DNA from: Ruminococcus sp. 210702-SL.1.03
GTDB taxonomy: Bacteria > Bacillota > Clostridia > Oscillospirales > Ruminococcaceae
Assembly: GCF_020559915.1 (NCBI RefSeq)
Contig: NZ_JAJCLZ010000001.1
Location: 124,001 to 188,000, forward strand
Direction: 5' to 3'
Length of the DNA stretch: 64,000 bases
Shown: positions 45,921 through 55,796 of the stretch, piece after piece
Numbering within the stretch: position 1 is the stretch's first letter
Layout of the letters: each line of letters opens with the position of its first letter
Position numbers and translations under genes: made by a program
Notes under the pieces: generated by a model
Database searches by the model: none
What the model saw: only the letters and a program-made list of their open reading frames with translations
Told to the model about the DNA's origin: nothing

Positions 45921-46420
45921 TTATTCTCCTCACTTTCTATCATATTTTCGAGTATTTTTCGCAGCGCCGCTGTAAGCCCCTCAAGCTCCTGCTCGGTAAG
46001 CCCCGCCTGCATTATCTGCTCTACCTCGCGGCAGCGGGCGAGCATAGAGTCGTCCACTGCCCTGCCCTTTTCGGTGATATAGACCTTCATGCGGCGCATA
46101 TCTTCGTCGTCGCAGCGGCGCTCTACCAGCCCCTCGCTTTCCATTTTTGCAAGCGCAACGGAGATAGTCGGCGCAGTAAGGCGAGTCTTTTGCACAAGCG
46201 TCAGCTGGCTTACGCCATCGTCGTGCGAGAGGAACATCAGCACCTTGCGGTAGCTTTCAGATATGCCGCAGCGCTCGTTTTCGCGGCGCATCATGTGCGA
46301 AAAGAGGTGCGAAATATCGTTTATAAACATCGAGGGGGAAGCGTCGGGCATTTCAAGCAGGCGCTTCGGGCGCTCGATAGCGCAGTCTTTATCTTTCAAA
46401 GCACATCTCACTTCTTTCAT
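45917..46420 (-). CDS. MarR-family transcriptional regulator
   Basis: 167 residues. Winged helix: SQLTLVQKTRLTAPTISVALAKMESEGLVERR as the recognition part, and RRMKVYITEKGRAVDD as the wing. The N-terminal roughly 25 residues before SPSMFINDISHLFSHMM are less typical and a later start is possible, but no ribosome binding site is visible before either. The 5' side directly abuts a perfect palindrome, leaving very little leader, so the gene may be translated from a leaderless or near-leaderless mRNA. It probably represses its own operon, including the two ABC genes downstream. Confidence 0.92.
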   Translation of the reverse strand: MKEVRCALKDKDCAIERPKRLLEMPDASPSMFINDISHLFSHMMRRENERCGISESYRKVLMFLSHDDGVSQLTLVQKTRLTAPTISVALAKMESEGLVERRCDDEDMRRMKVYITEKGRAVDDSMLARCREVEQIMQAGLTEQELEGLTAALRKILENMIESEENK

Positions 46421-46421
46421 A

Positions 46422-46453
46422 CGATATAATTAGTTTACTAACTAATTATATCG
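46422..46453. promoter_or_regulatory. Perfect palindrome, likely MarR operator
   Basis: CGATATAATTAGTT (46422-46435) and AACTAATTATATCG (46440-46453) are exact inverted 14-mers with a 4-bp spacer, one base from the marR start codon. The arms contain TATAAT-like sequence, so the site probably overlaps the -10 region: textbook MarR autorepression. Confidence 0.85.
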
Positions 46454-46680
46454 TTCATCGCCGAAGATTTATACAGATATTTTGTGAAATTTTGTGGGAA
46501 ATTCGATTATCTCAGCGGAATTAGCAGAAGTGAAACATTATTAACACATTATTACAAATATTTAAATGTAAGATTTGAAAAATGTCACATAAATTCGACT
46601 CAAACGTTTACTTTACATGAGTTTAGCTGATATTTTACACAATTTTCACAATTAAAGTCTGAATATATGGCAAATGGGTA
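46454..46680 (+). other. Divergent intergenic region between marR and ldh
   Basis: AT-rich, with no ORF. It contains TTGTGAAAT (46482-46490) and TTTTACACAATTTTCACAATT (46633-46653), which include Rex-like half-sites (TTGTGAA). No full Rex palindrome is present, so redox control of ldh is only a suggestion. Confidence 0.4.
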
Positions 46681-46709
46681 TTGTAAAATACGAAAAAATA
46701 TAGTATAAT
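46681..46709 (+). promoter_or_regulatory. ldh promoter
   Basis: TTGTAA (46681-46686) and TATAAT (46704-46709) are 17 bp apart, with a leader of about 100 nt to ldh. Confidence 0.75.
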
Positions 46710-46813
46710 AAACTTGAATTTGATTTTTTATCAGATTTGCATAAACAAAAACCATGCGGGCAGCCAAAAGCCGCTCCGCAGCGCAAAATTATAGATTTCG
46801 GAGGTAATAGATC

Positions 46814-47773
46814 TTGAAAAACAGCAGCGAAAAGAAAGGCAGAAAGATAACGATACTCGGTGCGGGCAACGTTGGCGCTACCATCGCTTACACCCTCACA
46901 CTCAAAGGCGTTTGCTCTGAACTGGTGCTCGTTGACATCAACAAGCCCAAAGCTATGGGTGAAGCTATGGACATTCGTCAGGGTATAAGCTTCTGCCCTT
47001 CTGTAAACGTATATTCGGGCGACTATGAGGACACCAAGGATTCCGACATAGTTATCATCACCGTAGGCATTGCAAGAAAGCCCAATCAGACGAGAATAGA
47101 CCTTGCAAAGACCAACGTAAACATAATGAAGAGCGTGCTTCCCGAGATCACAAAGTACTGCCCAGACGCGGTATATGTAATAGTAAGCAACCCCGTTGAC
47201 ATACTCACCTACACTGTACACAAGTACGGCGGCATACCCAAAAACAGGATAATCGGTTCGGGCACTATGCTCGACTCGGCAAGACTGCGCTCGATAGTAG
47301 CCGACAGACTGGGCGTTTCGGCAGACAGCATACACGCTTACGTTTTCGGCGAGCACGGCGACACATCTTTCGCGCCATGGTCGCTGACCACCATTGCGGG
47401 TATGAGTATGTTTGACTACTACCGCTCTATCAACCGTCAGGTGAACCCCGAAATGCTCAAGCAGATAGAGGTAGACGTAAGAAATGCGGGCGCTCAGGTA
47501 ATTGCCGCAAAGGGCGCTACATTCTACGCCATCGCGCTTTCAGTTAAGCGCATCTGCGAGTGCATACTCAGAGATTCAAAGACGGTAATGACGGTATCCT
47601 CGATGACCGACGGCATTTACGGCACTGAGGACGTTTGCCTCAGCCTGCCCTACATCGTAGGCGCTGACGGCATAATCTCGCGCATAAAGGTAAACCTCAC
47701 CCCCGACGAGGACGAAGCGCTGAGAAACAGCTCTAAGGCGCTGAAAGCCATCATCGACGAGCTGGACATCTAA
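46814..47773 (+). CDS. ldh: L-lactate dehydrogenase
   Basis: 319 residues. Reduces pyruvate to L-lactate with NADH in fermentation. Start TTG at 46814 with GGAGGT 8 nt upstream. Motifs: ITILGAGNVGATIAYTL (NAD-binding), VGIARKPNQTRIDLAKTN (mobile loop), IVSNPVDILTYTV, GSGTMLDSARLR, and FGEHGDTSFAPWS with the catalytic His. RKPNQTR, with Gln before Thr-Arg in the loop, supports lactate rather than malate as substrate. Malic enzyme follows about 110 bp downstream; the pair links pyruvate, lactate and malate metabolism. There is no terminator between them, only a repeat fragment. Confidence 0.96.
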   Translation: MKNSSEKKGRKITILGAGNVGATIAYTLTLKGVCSELVLVDINKPKAMGEAMDIRQGISFCPSVNVYSGDYEDTKDSDIVIITVGIARKPNQTRIDLAKTNVNIMKSVLPEITKYCPDAVYVIVSNPVDILTYTVHKYGGIPKNRIIGSGTMLDSARLRSIVADRLGVSADSIHAYVFGEHGDTSFAPWSLTTIAGMSMFDYYRSINRQVNPEMLKQIEVDVRNAGAQVIAAKGATFYAIALSVKRICECILRDSKTVMTVSSMTDGIYGTEDVCLSLPYIVGADGIISRIKVNLTPDEDEALRNSSKALKAIIDELDI

Positions 47774-47782
47774 TAAGAGCAA

Positions 47783-47817
47783 AACGCACGCAATAGTTGT
47801 GCGGTGCTGCCTTAACA
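47783..47817 (-). repeat. End fragment of the MITE-like repeat
   Basis: Read on the minus strand this begins TTAAGGCAGCACCGCACAAC and continues TATTGCGTGCG, the same end as the copies at 56531 and 63050. Only about 35 bp are present, directly after the ldh stop codon, so it is a truncated copy. Confidence 0.7.
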
Positions 47818-47881
47818 ACTTAGTCTTTTATCGCGGCAGTTGGCCGCTTTAAAGAATATATCATGAAAGGACATGAAAAGC

Positions 47882-49054
47882 ATGGATTACGCAAAGGAAT
47901 CATTAAAGCTTCACGAGCAGTGGAAGGGTAAGATAGAGGTCATCACACGCGCACCTCTTGAGACCCGCGACGATCTTTCGCTGGCATACACCCCCGGCGT
48001 TGCACAGCCCTGTCTGGAGATACAGAAGGACGTAAACAAGAGCTACGACCTCACCAGACGTTCTAACCTCGTAGCAGTTATCACCGATGGTACTGCGGTA
48101 CTGGGTCTGGGCGACATTGGCCCTGAGGCAGGTATGCCTGTTATGGAGGGCAAATGTGCGCTCTTTAAGGCATTCGGCGATGTTGACGCTATACCGCTCT
48201 GCGTTCGCTCTAAGGAAGTTGACGACATCGTAAAGACCGTAAGCCTTATCGCAGGCTCTTTCGGCGGCGTAAACCTTGAGGATATATCCGCCCCCAGATG
48301 CTTCGAGATAGAGAGAAGACTCAAAGAGATCTGCGACATCCCGATATTCCACGACGACCAGCACGGTACTGCCGTAGTTACTCTTGCCGCTATGATGAAC
48401 GCTCTCAAGCTCACCGGCAAGAAGATCGACGAGATACGCGTAGTTACCAGCGGTGCAGGCGCAGCAGGAATAGCTATCATCAAGCTGCTCATCGCTATGG
48501 GTCTTAACGACGTAGTGCTCTGCGACAGAAAGGGCGCTATCTACAAGGGCAGAGATGGTTTGAACAAGGAAAAGGAAGAAATGGCTGAGATCACCAACAA
48601 GCAGATGCGCAAGGGTACTCTTGAAGAAGTTATCAAGGGCGCTGACGTATTCATCGGCGTTTCCGCTCCCGGCTGTGTAACTCCCGAGATGGTAAAGAGC
48701 ATGGCTCCCGACCCCATCATCTTCGCTATGGCTAACCCCACTCCTGAGATCATGCCCGACCTCGCAAGAGAGTCCGGCGCGGCAGTTGTCGGCACCGGCA
48801 GAAGTGACTTCCCGAACCAGATCAACAACGTTCTCGCATTCCCCGGAATTTTCCGCGGCGCTCTTGACGTTCGCGCAAGCGACATCAACGACGAGATGAA
48901 GATAGCCGCTGCTAAGGCTATCGCAGATTTCGTTAAGGACGACGAGCTTACCGCCGAATACATAATCCCCTCTGCGCTCAACCGCGACGTAGCTGCGGCA
49001 GTTGCAAAGGCAGTAGCTCAGGCTGCAAGAGATACCGGCGTTGCAAGGATCTAA
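47882..49054 (+). CDS. NAD(P)-dependent malic enzyme
   Basis: 390 residues from the ATG at 47882; AAAGGA is 10 nt upstream of it but only 1 nt upstream of the alternative ATG at 47873. Oxidatively decarboxylates malate to pyruvate and CO2. Motifs: LSLAYTPGVAQPCLEI, AVITDGTAVLGLGDIGP, HDDQHGTAVVTLAA (metal/substrate), VTSGAGAAGIAIIKLL (nucleotide binding), MANPTPEIMPD and SDFPNQINNVLAFPG. The short bacterial form, with no phosphotransacetylase domain. Cofactor preference cannot be read. It ends at a strong terminator. Confidence 0.95.
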   Translation: MDYAKESLKLHEQWKGKIEVITRAPLETRDDLSLAYTPGVAQPCLEIQKDVNKSYDLTRRSNLVAVITDGTAVLGLGDIGPEAGMPVMEGKCALFKAFGDVDAIPLCVRSKEVDDIVKTVSLIAGSFGGVNLEDISAPRCFEIERRLKEICDIPIFHDDQHGTAVVTLAAMMNALKLTGKKIDEIRVVTSGAGAAGIAIIKLLIAMGLNDVVLCDRKGAIYKGRDGLNKEKEEMAEITNKQMRKGTLEEVIKGADVFIGVSAPGCVTPEMVKSMAPDPIIFAMANPTPEIMPDLARESGAAVVGTGRSDFPNQINNVLAFPGIFRGALDVRASDINDEMKIAAAKAIADFVKDDELTAEYIIPSALNRDVAAAVAKAVAQAARDTGVARI

Positions 49055-49086
49055 GTTCCAGACGCTGAACATCTTAATAAAAACAC

Positions 49087-49119
49087 AAACGGACGGATTT
49101 GATTTCCGTCCGTTTTTTT
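49087..49119 (+). terminator. Terminator after malic enzyme
   Basis: AAACGGACGGA (49087-49097) pairs with TCCGTCCGTTT (49105-49115), followed by T residues. Confidence 0.9.
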
Positions 49120-49141
49120 GTACCCGTTTGTTTAACTGCAC

Positions 49142-49175
49142 AAAAAAACGGACAGGCACGCGCGTACCTGTCCGC
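49142..49175 (-). terminator. nrdD terminator
   Basis: On the minus strand GCGGACAGG and CCTGTCCGT pair around a CG-rich loop and are followed by a run of seven T residues, 20 bp past the nrdD stop. Confidence 0.88.
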
Positions 49176-49195
49176 TAAAATTTATGTGGAGAAGT

Positions 49196-51445
49196 TTATT
49201 TGCAGCAGCTTATCCTCTTCATGCGCTCATGCGCCACCATGGTATGCTCAGCTTCGCTTCTGCCGCACTTGGGGCACTTGTCGCCGATTATGCCTGTGTA
49301 GCCGCAAACGGGGTCGCGGTCTACGGGGTGGTTGATAGAGCCGTAGCCGATGCCCTGCTCTTTCATGAAGCGTACTACTTTCTCGAACGCCGCAAGGTTG
49401 TTCATCGGGTCGCCGTCAAGCTCGATATAGCTGATGTGGCCTGCGTTTGTAAGAGCGTGGTAGGGGGCTTCGATAGCGATCTTATCATATGCGCCGATCG
49501 GGTAATAAACGGGCACATGGAAGGAGTTGGTATAGTAATTTCTATCGGTAACGCCCTTGATCTCGCCGAATTTCTGCTTGTCGATCTTTACGAAACGTCC
49601 CGAAAGACCCTCGGCGGGTGTTGCGAGGAGCGAGAAGTTCAAACCAGTGCGCTTCGACTCTTCGTCCATGCGCTCCCTCATGTGAGTGATTATCTCAAGA
49701 CCAAGCTGGCGGGACTCTTCCGACTCGCCGTGGTGCTTGCCCGTGAGCGCCACAAGGCACTCAGCAAGACCGATAAATCCGACCGAGAGAGTGCCGTGCT
49801 TGAGCACCTCGCCGACCTCATCATCTGCTGAAAGCTTATCGCTGTCGAGCCAAATTCCCTGACCCATCAGGAAAGGATAATTCTTGACTTTTTTGCTTGC
49901 CTGTATCCTAAATCTGTGCATAAGCTGGTCGATGCAAAGATCCATGTATTCGTCAAGACTGTCGAAGAACGCGCCTACGTTGCCGTCAGCGAGTATGCCG
50001 AGGCGTGGCAGATTGATCGTGGTGAACGAGAGGTTGCCTCTGCCCGTAACGATCTCGCGGGTGGGGTCGTAGACGTTGCCTATAACGCGGGTACGGCAGC
50101 CCATGTACGCGATCTCGGTATCGGGATTGCCGGGCTTATAGTACTGGAGGTTGAAAGGCGCGTCGATGAACGAGAAGTTCGGGAACAGCCGCCTTGCCGA
50201 AACGCGGCAGGCGAGTTTGAAGAGGTCGTAGTTCGGGTCGGTGGGGTTGTAGTTCACGCCCTCTTTGACCTTGAAAATATGTATCGGGAAGATAGGCGTT
50301 TCGCCGTTGCCCAGACCAGCTTCCTGCGCGAGCAGAACGTTTTTGATGACCATTCTGCCCTCTATCGTGGTATCGGTACCGTAGTTGATAGAGGAGAACG
50401 GAGTCTGCGCGCCGGCGCGGGAGTTCATGGTGTTGAGGTTGTGGATAAGTGCTTCCATCGCCTGATAGGTAGCGCGGTCGGTCTCCTTAACGGAGGTCTT
50501 GTAAGCGAACTGCTGTATCTTATTGGCAGTTTTTTCGTCGGTGAAAGCAAGCAGGTATTCCTTTTCGGCTTCCATATAGCCGTTATCATTGGCAAGAGTA
50601 GGTTCTACGCCCATTTCTTCCTTTATTTTTTCATTTATCTTCTTAGCGATCTCGAATGAGTCGGAAAGGTTAGCTTCGAGAGCGAGCGCACGGTGGATAT
50701 TATCGCGGTATCTGTGCGCAAAAGTCTTCTTTACGCCGACAGCCATGTCGTAATCGAACTTTGGTATCGACTGACCGCCGTGCTGATCGTTCTGGTTTGA
50801 CTGTATCGCGATGCAGGCGAGAGCGGCGTAGCTGGAAATATCGTTAGGCGTGCGCAGGAAACCGTGACCTGTTGAAAAGCCCTTGTTGAAAAGCTTAGTG
50901 AGGTCTATCTGCGTGCAGGTGGTGGTGAGGGTATAGAAGTCGAGGTCGTGGATGTGGATAAAGCCCTCAGCGTGCGCCTTTGCGTGCTTAGGGTCGAGCA
51001 CATACATCTCGTAAAATTCCTTAGCGCCGACCGAGCCGTACTTCAGCATCGTGCCCATAGCGGTATCGCCGTCGATGTTCGCGTTCTCGCGCTTCAGGTC
51101 GTTCTCCTTTGCGGGCTTGAACGTAAGATCCTCGTATACCTTCATAAGGCGGGTGTTCATCTCGCGTGCGCGGGTCCTCTCGGAACGGTAAAGTATATAA
51201 GACTTGGCGGTAGACGCATGACCCTCTTCGATCAGTACCTTTTCCACGCAGTCCTGTATCTGCTCAACGGTGGGGTAAGTGAGCTTTTTCTCCATCAGCA
51301 TATCGCCGACCTTGCCCGCAAGCTCTAGCGCTTCCTCGTAATTCGTGCCGCCGACCGACTGGGCAGCCTTGTAGATAGCGTTGGCGATCTTCTCTATATT
51401 AAAGGTGACCTTTCTGCCATCGCGTTTCTGGATCTTGATTATCAT
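49196..51445 (-). CDS. nrdD: Anaerobic ribonucleoside-triphosphate reductase
   Basis: 749 residues from the ATG at 51445 (GGAGGAAG 5 nt upstream); the frame is open to 51565, but that stretch covers the promoter. Glycyl-radical enzyme making dNTPs without oxygen. N-terminal ATP-cone (IIKIQKRDGRKVTFNIEKIANAIYKA; residues about 1-95), barrel with INTMNSRAGAQTPFSSINYGTD-like catalytic Cys region, and a C-terminus with DPVCGYTGIIGDKCPKCG, giving the glycyl radical region and the zinc Cys set, ending RISCCK. The activase NrdG is encoded at 11228-11770. Possible NrdR boxes in the promoter. Confidence 0.97.
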   Translation of the reverse strand: MIIKIQKRDGRKVTFNIEKIANAIYKAAQSVGGTNYEEALELAGKVGDMLMEKKLTYPTVEQIQDCVEKVLIEEGHASTAKSYILYRSERTRAREMNTRLMKVYEDLTFKPAKENDLKRENANIDGDTAMGTMLKYGSVGAKEFYEMYVLDPKHAKAHAEGFIHIHDLDFYTLTTTCTQIDLTKLFNKGFSTGHGFLRTPNDISSYAALACIAIQSNQNDQHGGQSIPKFDYDMAVGVKKTFAHRYRDNIHRALALEANLSDSFEIAKKINEKIKEEMGVEPTLANDNGYMEAEKEYLLAFTDEKTANKIQQFAYKTSVKETDRATYQAMEALIHNLNTMNSRAGAQTPFSSINYGTDTTIEGRMVIKNVLLAQEAGLGNGETPIFPIHIFKVKEGVNYNPTDPNYDLFKLACRVSARRLFPNFSFIDAPFNLQYYKPGNPDTEIAYMGCRTRVIGNVYDPTREIVTGRGNLSFTTINLPRLGILADGNVGAFFDSLDEYMDLCIDQLMHRFRIQASKKVKNYPFLMGQGIWLDSDKLSADDEVGEVLKHGTLSVGFIGLAECLVALTGKHHGESEESRQLGLEIITHMRERMDEESKRTGLNFSLLATPAEGLSGRFVKIDKQKFGEIKGVTDRNYYTNSFHVPVYYPIGAYDKIAIEAPYHALTNAGHISYIELDGDPMNNLAAFEKVVRFMKEQGIGYGSINHPVDRDPVCGYTGIIGDKCPKCGRSEAEHTMVAHERMKRISCCK

Positions 51446-51528
51446 TTCTCTTCCTCCGCTTTCGTATATCTCAAAATATCGCTTATTATCAATAAATCGT
51501 ACCTGCCGCCCTACTGAGCGGCTGCGAC

Positions 51529-51593
51529 ATACTATATCTTGTGGTTCAAAAACCACCGTATTCAAGTATATAGTATTTTGCGTATTATGTCAA
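51529..51593 (-). promoter_or_regulatory. nrdD promoter with paired NrdR-like boxes
   Basis: On the minus strand TTGACA (51588-51593) and TATACT (51565-51570) are 17 bp apart. Two similar boxes flank a small hairpin: CAAGTATATAGTAT (51563-51576, plus strand) over the -10, and ATACTATATCTTG (51529-51541), which is its near-inverse. The spacing is about 34 bp centre to centre. The core resembles NrdR boxes, and NrdR commonly controls nrd genes through box pairs; the match is approximate. GTGGTTCAAAAACCAC (51541-51556) is a perfect hairpin in the leader. Confidence 0.6.
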
Positions 51594-52013
51594 GTGCCGT
51601 TTTCACCAATTGAAAGCAACCTTTTTGTACAGTTTGCACAACCGCAGATTAACAAATTAACTATTGCGGCAAAAGGCGATTTGCGTGTGTGTAAAATATG
51701 CCTGTCAAGTGGTCAGCCAACGCGTTATAAAGCTAATCTACTTTACAGCAATTGTCCGCCTTAAACGCTGCAAATCGCAATTACCCGCCGTCCACTACTG
51801 CGCTAAAAGTACAAAAAACCGCACTATTACTGCATGTTCTGCACATTGTAAGAAATTTCATGCAAGTTATGTTTTTACCGTGTACTTGTACTTTGCTTTA
51901 CATGTGGGCGTACCATATAAAAATTATATGACATATATGTAAAACTAGAATACGGTGCGTGGGCGCAAAAAAATCCGCCCCGTTTTTTTGACGGAACGGA
52001 AGCGGCGGCACGC
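51594..52013. other. Gene-free region upstream of nrdD
   Basis: About 420 bp without a credible gene: open frames on the plus strand (for example 51664-51942) have no ribosome binding site. Hairpin-forming GGGCG/CGCCC with a T run around 51961-51990 may terminate the small gene on the minus strand. No known RNA motif was recognised. Confidence 0.45.
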
Positions 52014-52187
52014 TCAGTTCTCAGACTCGGTATGCGTTATCACAACGCCCTCGCCGCGCTGTTTTGTCAGCACATCTTCCAGCGAAGTGTTGAGCATATA
52101 CGCGAAAAACGTTATCAGCAGAACCATAACTGAGAAAATAAGGATAATATCTATTCTAAATCCGCCTTTGCGTTTCTTTTGTGCCAT
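52014..52187 (-). CDS. 57-residue single-pass membrane protein, unknown function
   Basis: The frame begins MAQKKRKGGFRIDIILIFSV, a basic N-terminus leading into one transmembrane helix (IILIFSVMVLLITFFAYML), then a soluble tail (NTSLEDVLTKQRGEGVVI) ending in HTESEN. AAGGG lies about 11 nt before the ATG (weak). A near-consensus promoter at 52243-52271 supports expression. The positive-inside rule puts the N-terminus in the cytoplasm. No family recognised; too short for most gene finders. Confidence 0.65.
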   Translation of the reverse strand: MAQKKRKGGFRIDIILIFSVMVLLITFFAYMLNTSLEDVLTKQRGEGVVITHTESEN

Positions 52188-52242
52188 TTACGATCAAACC
52201 CTTTTTTGATTTTCGGCGATTATAAAATTTCCGCCCACTTAT

Positions 52243-52271
52243 ATTATACACCATAGCGCTGATTTTTGCAA
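52243..52271 (-). promoter_or_regulatory. Promoter of the 57-residue membrane protein gene
   Basis: On the minus strand TTGCAA (52266-52271) and TATAAT (52243-52248) are 17 bp apart, 56 nt before the ATG. Confidence 0.75.
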
Positions 52272-52295
52272 GTGTTATTTTAAAAAAACTTGACA

Positions 52296-52327
52296 TAAAA
52301 AAAGATGGCTATGTTTCAAGCCATCTT
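52296..52327 (-). terminator. Terminator at the end of the purine operon
   Basis: On the minus strand AAGATGGCT and AGCCATCTT pair around an 8-nt loop, followed by a T run, about 70 bp past the purD stop. Confidence 0.88.
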
Positions 52328-52398
52328 ACTTTACAGTATTGGTATTGCAAACCGCCCGCAATCGCAGGGCTTTTACATATAAGTAAAGCTACTTTACT

Positions 52399-53751
<1,353 letters not shown>

Positions 53752-53823
53752 ATTGTATCGGTCCTTTCTATACAGCTTACGGCGCAGGCTTTTACACCCG
53801 CGCCCAGCCTTATTTTGCTTTTA

Positions 53824-54567
53824 TCAGATGAACTTGAAGCTGTCCAGTACCTTATTGAACTCGCTGTCGAGCTTGCTCATTACGCTGTCAGCCGCGCCGT
53901 AGCTGATGGCAACAAGAGTATCGTCCTTGTTTACAACTACCTGATGTATCTCCATAGTAACGTCATCGCTGAGCTTGTAGCTAATGGTGAAAGTGTAGCT
54001 CTCAATGCCGTTGAGGGTGCCGGGTTCAGCCGCAGTTACTTCGTAGCCGTCGGTAGATTCGTAAGCCGAACGCATATCCTCTGCGTACTCGGAAACGGAA
54101 GTGCCCTTGAGCGATTCGTCAGACATGGAAACTACATTGAAGTTAGCGGTAACTGCCATATCGTCATCAAGGTCGCCTGCGTATGTGAACTGGCAGTCAG
54201 TGCCTGCGCCCTCGCCGTAAGTCCAAACAGCGGGGTCTGCCTCGATGGTGTACTTTTCGCCGGTGTAAACGCCGTCAGCATAGCCGGTATTTGCGTTGGA
54301 AGCGGAATCGTCAGCCGCACTCTCATCGGCAGTGCTTTCGTCAGCAGCGCTCTCAACTGCTGCGCTCTCGTCAGCGGTGCTCTCTTCGGCAACGCTCTCA
54401 GCAGCAGATTCCTCAGCCTTAGACTCTTCAGCAGCGGTGGTAGCCGCAGTAGTATCAGCCTTAGACTTAGTGTCCTCCTTAGACGAATCATCGCTGCTTC
54501 CGCAGGATGCCATTGCCATTACGGTCATAGCTGCAAGCAGTGCAGCAAGTGTCTTTTTGATCTTCAT
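53824..54567 (-). CDS. Lipoprotein with Ala/Asp/Glu/Ser linker inside the purine operon
   Basis: 247 residues from the ATG at 54567, which has AAGGAG 11 nt upstream; upstream in-frame ATGs overlap the preceding gene. Signal peptide with lipobox MASC (Cys about 20), then a low-complexity linker of ADESAA/VEESTAD units (about 30-85), then a compact domain (KYTIEADPAVWTYGEGAGTD, VVSMSDESLKGTSVSEYAEDM, YELKLSDDVTMEIHQVVV-like) resembling PsbP-like/DUF1795-type beta folds only loosely. It starts 22 bp after the AICAR transformylase gene, an odd place for a secreted protein. No link to purine synthesis can be read from it. Linker style matches 6200-7114. Confidence 0.82.
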   Translation of the reverse strand: MKIKKTLAALLAAMTVMAMASCGSSDDSSKEDTKSKADTTAATTAAEESKAEESAAESVAEESTADESAAVESAADESTADESAADDSASNANTGYADGVYTGEKYTIEADPAVWTYGEGAGTDCQFTYAGDLDDDMAVTANFNVVSMSDESLKGTSVSEYAEDMRSAYESTDGYEVTAAEPGTLNGIESYTFTISYKLSDDVTMEIHQVVVNKDDTLVAISYGAADSVMSKLDSEFNKVLDSFKFI

Positions 54568-54589
54568 GATTTCTTCTACTCCTTTTCTA

Positions 54590-55771
54590 TCAGTGGTGGA
54601 ACAGTCTGATGCCTGTAAATGCCATAGCCATTCCGTATTTGTTGCAGGTTTCGATAACGTTGTCGTCGCGGATAGATCCACCCGGCTCGGCAATGTATTT
54701 TACGCCTGATTTGTGTGCTCTTTCGATGTTGTCGCCGAAGGGGAAGAATGCGTCAGAGCCTAAGCATACGTCGGTATTCTTTTCCAGCCATGCTTTCTTC
54801 TCCTCGCGGGTGAATACCGCGGGCTTTACCTTAAAGGTATTCTGCCATACGCCCTCTGCGAGAACGTCCTCGTACTCGTCCGACATATAAACGTCTATCG
54901 CGTTGTCGCGGTCGGCGCGGCGGATATTATCGAGGAATTCCAGACCCATTACCTGCGGGCTCTGGCGCAGCCACCAGTTATCCGCTTTCTGTCCCGCAAG
55001 GCGTGTGCAGTGTATTCTCGACTGCTGACCAGCGCCTATGCCGATAGCCTGACCGTCCTTGACGTAGCAAACGGAGTTTGACTGAGTGTATTTCAGAGTG
55101 ATAAGCGAGATGAGCAGATCCTCCTGCTTCTCCTTAGGAATATCCTTATTTTCGGTAACGATGTTTTTCAGCATATCGAAATCGATAGGCAGTTCCTGTC
55201 TGCCCTGCTCGAACGTTACGCCGTATACCTGCTTGCGCTCGAGGGGGTCGGGCTTGTAGTTCTCGTCCATCTGAATGATGTTGTAAGTGCCCTTTCTCTT
55301 CGATTTCAAAATCTCGAGCGCTTCGTCGGTGTAGCCGGGGGCGATTATGCCGTCTGAAACCTCGCGCTGTATCATCTTAGCGGTAGGCACATCGCAAACG
55401 TCTGAAAGCGCGATAAAGTCGCCGTAAGAGGACATTCTGTCCGCGCCGCGCGCTCTTGCATATGCGCAGGCAAGGGGCGAAAGCTCGCCGAGGTCGTCTA
55501 CCCAGTAGATCTTCTTGAGCGTATCAGAAAGGGGTCTGCCTACAGCCGCGCCTGCGGGCGAAACGTGCTTGAAAGAGGTAGCCGCGGGCAGACCCGTAGC
55601 CTTTTTCAGCTCGCGCACAAGCTGCCAGCCGTTGAAAGCGTCGAGCAGATTTATATAGCCGGGTTTGCCGTTGAGAACTGTTATAGGCAGCTCCTCGCCG
55701 TTAGCCATGAATACTCTCGATGGCTTCTGGTTAGGGTTGCAGCCGTATTTTAAAAGCATTTCATTTGCCAT
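54590..55771 (-). CDS. Stand-alone AICAR transformylase
   Basis: 393 residues corresponding to the formyltransferase half of PurH alone; the IMP cyclohydrolase domain is missing. Converts AICAR to FAICAR with 10-formyl-tetrahydrofolate. The active-site K-H pair appears as SFKHVSPAGAA, followed by YGDFIALSDVCDVPTA, TLKYTQSNSVCYVKDGQAIGIGAGQQSR, SDAFFPFGDNIERAHKSGV and IAEPGGSIRDD. The missing last step is supplied by the next gene upstream, an archaeal-type IMP cyclohydrolase. GGAGG lies before the ATG (rc of AATTCCTCC). Confidence 0.95.
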   Translation of the reverse strand: MANEMLLKYGCNPNQKPSRVFMANGEELPITVLNGKPGYINLLDAFNGWQLVRELKKATGLPAATSFKHVSPAGAAVGRPLSDTLKKIYWVDDLGELSPLACAYARARGADRMSSYGDFIALSDVCDVPTAKMIQREVSDGIIAPGYTDEALEILKSKRKGTYNIIQMDENYKPDPLERKQVYGVTFEQGRQELPIDFDMLKNIVTENKDIPKEKQEDLLISLITLKYTQSNSVCYVKDGQAIGIGAGQQSRIHCTRLAGQKADNWWLRQSPQVMGLEFLDNIRRADRDNAIDVYMSDEYEDVLAEGVWQNTFKVKPAVFTREEKKAWLEKNTDVCLGSDAFFPFGDNIERAHKSGVKYIAEPGGSIRDDNVIETCNKYGMAMAFTGIRLFHH

Positions 55772-55796
55772 TTTTCAATTCCTCCGTATCGTGATG

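Noticed and set aside
47903-49159. 418-residue open frame on the minus strand opposite malic enzyme
   Set aside because: It lies antisense to a gene with all family motifs and resembles no protein family.
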